DNA of 64,000 bases, taken from contig JAHLKC010000061.1 of the NCBI GenBank assembly GCA_025449115.1, forward strand, positions 152,172 to 216,171, given 5' to 3'. Origin of the DNA: Chytridium lagenaria. Its lineage: Eukaryota; Chytridiomycota; Chytridiomycetes; Chytridiales; Chytridiaceae. The first letter of the stretch is position 1. The number at the start of each line of letters is the position of its first letter. The notes under the pieces were generated by a model. The model had not been told where the DNA came from and ran no database searches. It saw nothing but the letters and a program-made list of their open reading frames with translations. This document shows, piece after piece, positions 62,242 through 64,000 of the stretch. Made by a program: the position numbers and the translations under genes.

Positions 62242-63790
62242 TGTTTACAATATTTTTTCGCTGAGTTGGACTTGGCGTCAAAAATCATCGGCACCCGCAG
62301 GGAAGGTTCAACCAAGCATGCTACCATTAATGGAATGCTGTTCCTTGGGTAAACACGGTCCAGCAATCCATTGGAAATGGTCTTGCACGCGTAACACGCG
62401 TTGCCATGGTGCTAGAGCAAGTCACCGACACATAAAAGCAAAAATAGGGGACAGCGGCACATTGGGAGCGGCAGCTTGTTGCAACCGCTTAGGGACCATC
62501 ATCCATGGATAGCATGTCGCCATAGCTTCAAAATGACATATCAACCACTGCTGTGGCGCGTTGGGAAGGGACTGCGTTACTGTTCACAATGCTTTTTTTC
62601 GCTAAGTTGGACTTGGCATCAAAAATCTTCGGCACCCGCAGGGAAGGTTCAACCAAGCATGCTCCCATTAATCGAATGCTGTTCCTTAGGTAAACACGGT
62701 CCAGCAATCCAATGGAAATGGTCTTGCACGCGTAACACGCGTTGCCATGGTGCTAGAGCAAGTCACCGACACATAAAAGCAAAAATAGGGGACAGCGGCA
62801 CGTTGGGAGCGGCAGCTTGTTGCAACCGCTTAGGGACCATCATCCATGGATAGCATGTCGCCATAGCTTCAAAATGACATATCAACCACTGCTGTGGCGC
62901 GTTGGGAAGGGACTGCGTTACTGTTCACAATGCTTTTTTTCGCTAAGTTGGACTTGGCATCAAAAATCTTCGGCACCCGCAGGGAAGGTTCAACCAAGCA
63001 TGCTCCCATTAATCGAATGCTGTTCCTTAGGTAAACACGGTCCAGCAATCCAATGGAAATGGTCTTGCACGCGTAACACGCGTTGCCATGGTGCTAGAGC
63101 AAGTCACCGACACATAAAAGCAAAAATAGGGGACAGCGGCACGTTGGGAGCGGCAGCTTGTTGCAACCGCTTAGGGACCATCATCCATGGATAGCATGTC
63201 GCCATAGCTTCAAAATGACATATCAACCACTGCTGTGGCGCGTTGGGAAGGGACTGCGTTACTGTTCACAATGCTTTTTTTCGCTAAGTTGGACTTGGCA
63301 TCAAAAATCTTCGGCACCCGCAGGGAAGGTTCAACCAAGCATGCTCCCATTAATCGAATGCTGTTCCTTAGGTAAACACGGTCCAGCAATCCAATGGAAA
63401 TGGTCTTGCACGCGTAACACGCGTTGCCATGGTGCTAGAGCAAGTCACCGACACATAAAAGCAAAAATAGGGGACAGCGGCACGTTGGGAGCGGCAGCTT
63501 GTTGCAACCGCTTAGGGACCATCATCCATGGATAGCATGTCGCCATAGCTTCAAAATGACATATCAACCACTGCTGTGGCGCGTTGGGAAGGGACTGCGT
63601 TACTGTTCACAATGCTTTTTTTCGCTGAGTTGGACTTGGCGTCAAAAATCTTCGGCACCCGCAGGGAAGGTTCAACTAAGCATGCTACAATTAATGGAAT
63701 GCTGTTCCTTAGGTAAACACGGTCCAGCAATCCATTGGAAATGGTCTTGCACGCGTAACACGAATTGCCATGGTGCTAGAGCAATCGCAA
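62242..63790. repeat. 341-bp satellite array, about 4.5 units
   Basis: Unit starts (tgttcacaat or tgtttacaat) lie at 62242, 62581, 62922, 63263 and 63604. Units 2-4 are 341 bp each and essentially identical; unit 1 (339 bp) and partial unit 5 share variants that the middle units lack. Each unit contains an acgcgtaacacgcgttg imperfect palindrome and a short plus-strand open frame that is repeated only because the DNA is. Confidence 0.95.
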
Positions 63791-64000
63791 TTAATAAACG
63801 GTGGCAAACGATGAGTGCAACGGAATCGGGACAGTCATCTGATAATGGTCCTAAATGTGTTTGCTTCTACACGCGTCACATTATTAATTGGTAAACGGCG
63901 GAGCATGGTCCGTCAGTGTCAAGCGTTATTGCAGAGCATTATAAAGTAAAAGAAATAGTAGTATAGAAGCCCAAATCGGTTACTGCCGCAAACAAACACG
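63791..64000. other. Right-edge sequence
   Basis: After the partial satellite unit the sequence becomes unique. No feature is supported before the window ends. Confidence 0.5.

Noticed and set aside
62318..63894. Four overlapping 125-codon open frames with identical protein
   Set aside because: They are the 341-bp satellite read in frame; 341 is not a multiple of three, so each copy shifts frame and the reading is a by-product of DNA repetition.

Overview
The window is nuclear DNA of a fungus, most probably a zoosporic (chytrid-like) one. Genes are split by very short GT-AG introns (about 32-60 nt) and sit close together, and the set is typical of opisthokonts: the PIG-T subunit of GPI transamidase, an NVL/Rix7 ribosome-assembly ATPase, an HbrB/Bit61-type TORC2 subunit, a vigilin/Scp160 multi-KH protein, a cyclin. 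Two genes narrow it further. One is a RABL2-type small GTPase, a family tied to cilia/flagella; the other is a Rho-kinase-like (ROCK/MRCK) kinase. The flagellated-fungus assignment is an inference from these families.

Layout. 0-2 kb: a small hypothetical gene head-to-head with an actin maturation protease homologue. 1.9-9.8 kb: a mobile-element zone holding a 5'-truncated LINE tail, a nearly full-length frameshifted LINE (2.37-8.06 kb, minus strand) flanked by a 17-bp target-site duplication, a decayed tyrosine recombinase, and an intron-containing tRNA-Val(CAC)-like gene. 10-35 kb: the dense housekeeping block with HbrB/Bit61, RABL2, PIG-T, ALDH8A1-type dehydrogenase, a hypothetical protein, a cyclin, a ROCK-like kinase, NVL, TANGO2, a protein with two DsbA/HCCA-isomerase domains, and an F-box protein. 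37-43 kb: the vigilin gene. PIG-T/ALDH8A1 and NVL/TANGO2 are divergent pairs separated by only about 70 bp, so each pair probably shares a promoter.

43-64 kb is gene-poor and repeat-rich. It holds a coiled-coil gene convergent with a defective DDE transposase, a hypothetical gene next to a second (Crypton-like) tyrosine recombinase remnant, a short telomere-like motif, several tandem repeats, a zone full of TACGGC/CGTACG repeats (55.6-59.2 kb) that surrounds and enters a hypothetical gene, another multi-exon hypothetical gene, and a 341-bp satellite array ending near the right edge.

Many conserved genes show isolated one-base frameshifts, mostly at homopolymers (RABL2, PIG-T, HbrB, kinase, vigilin). 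The pattern is better explained by base-level assembly errors than by pseudogenization, so exon boundaries given here are approximate. No CRISPR, operon or prokaryotic feature was seen.
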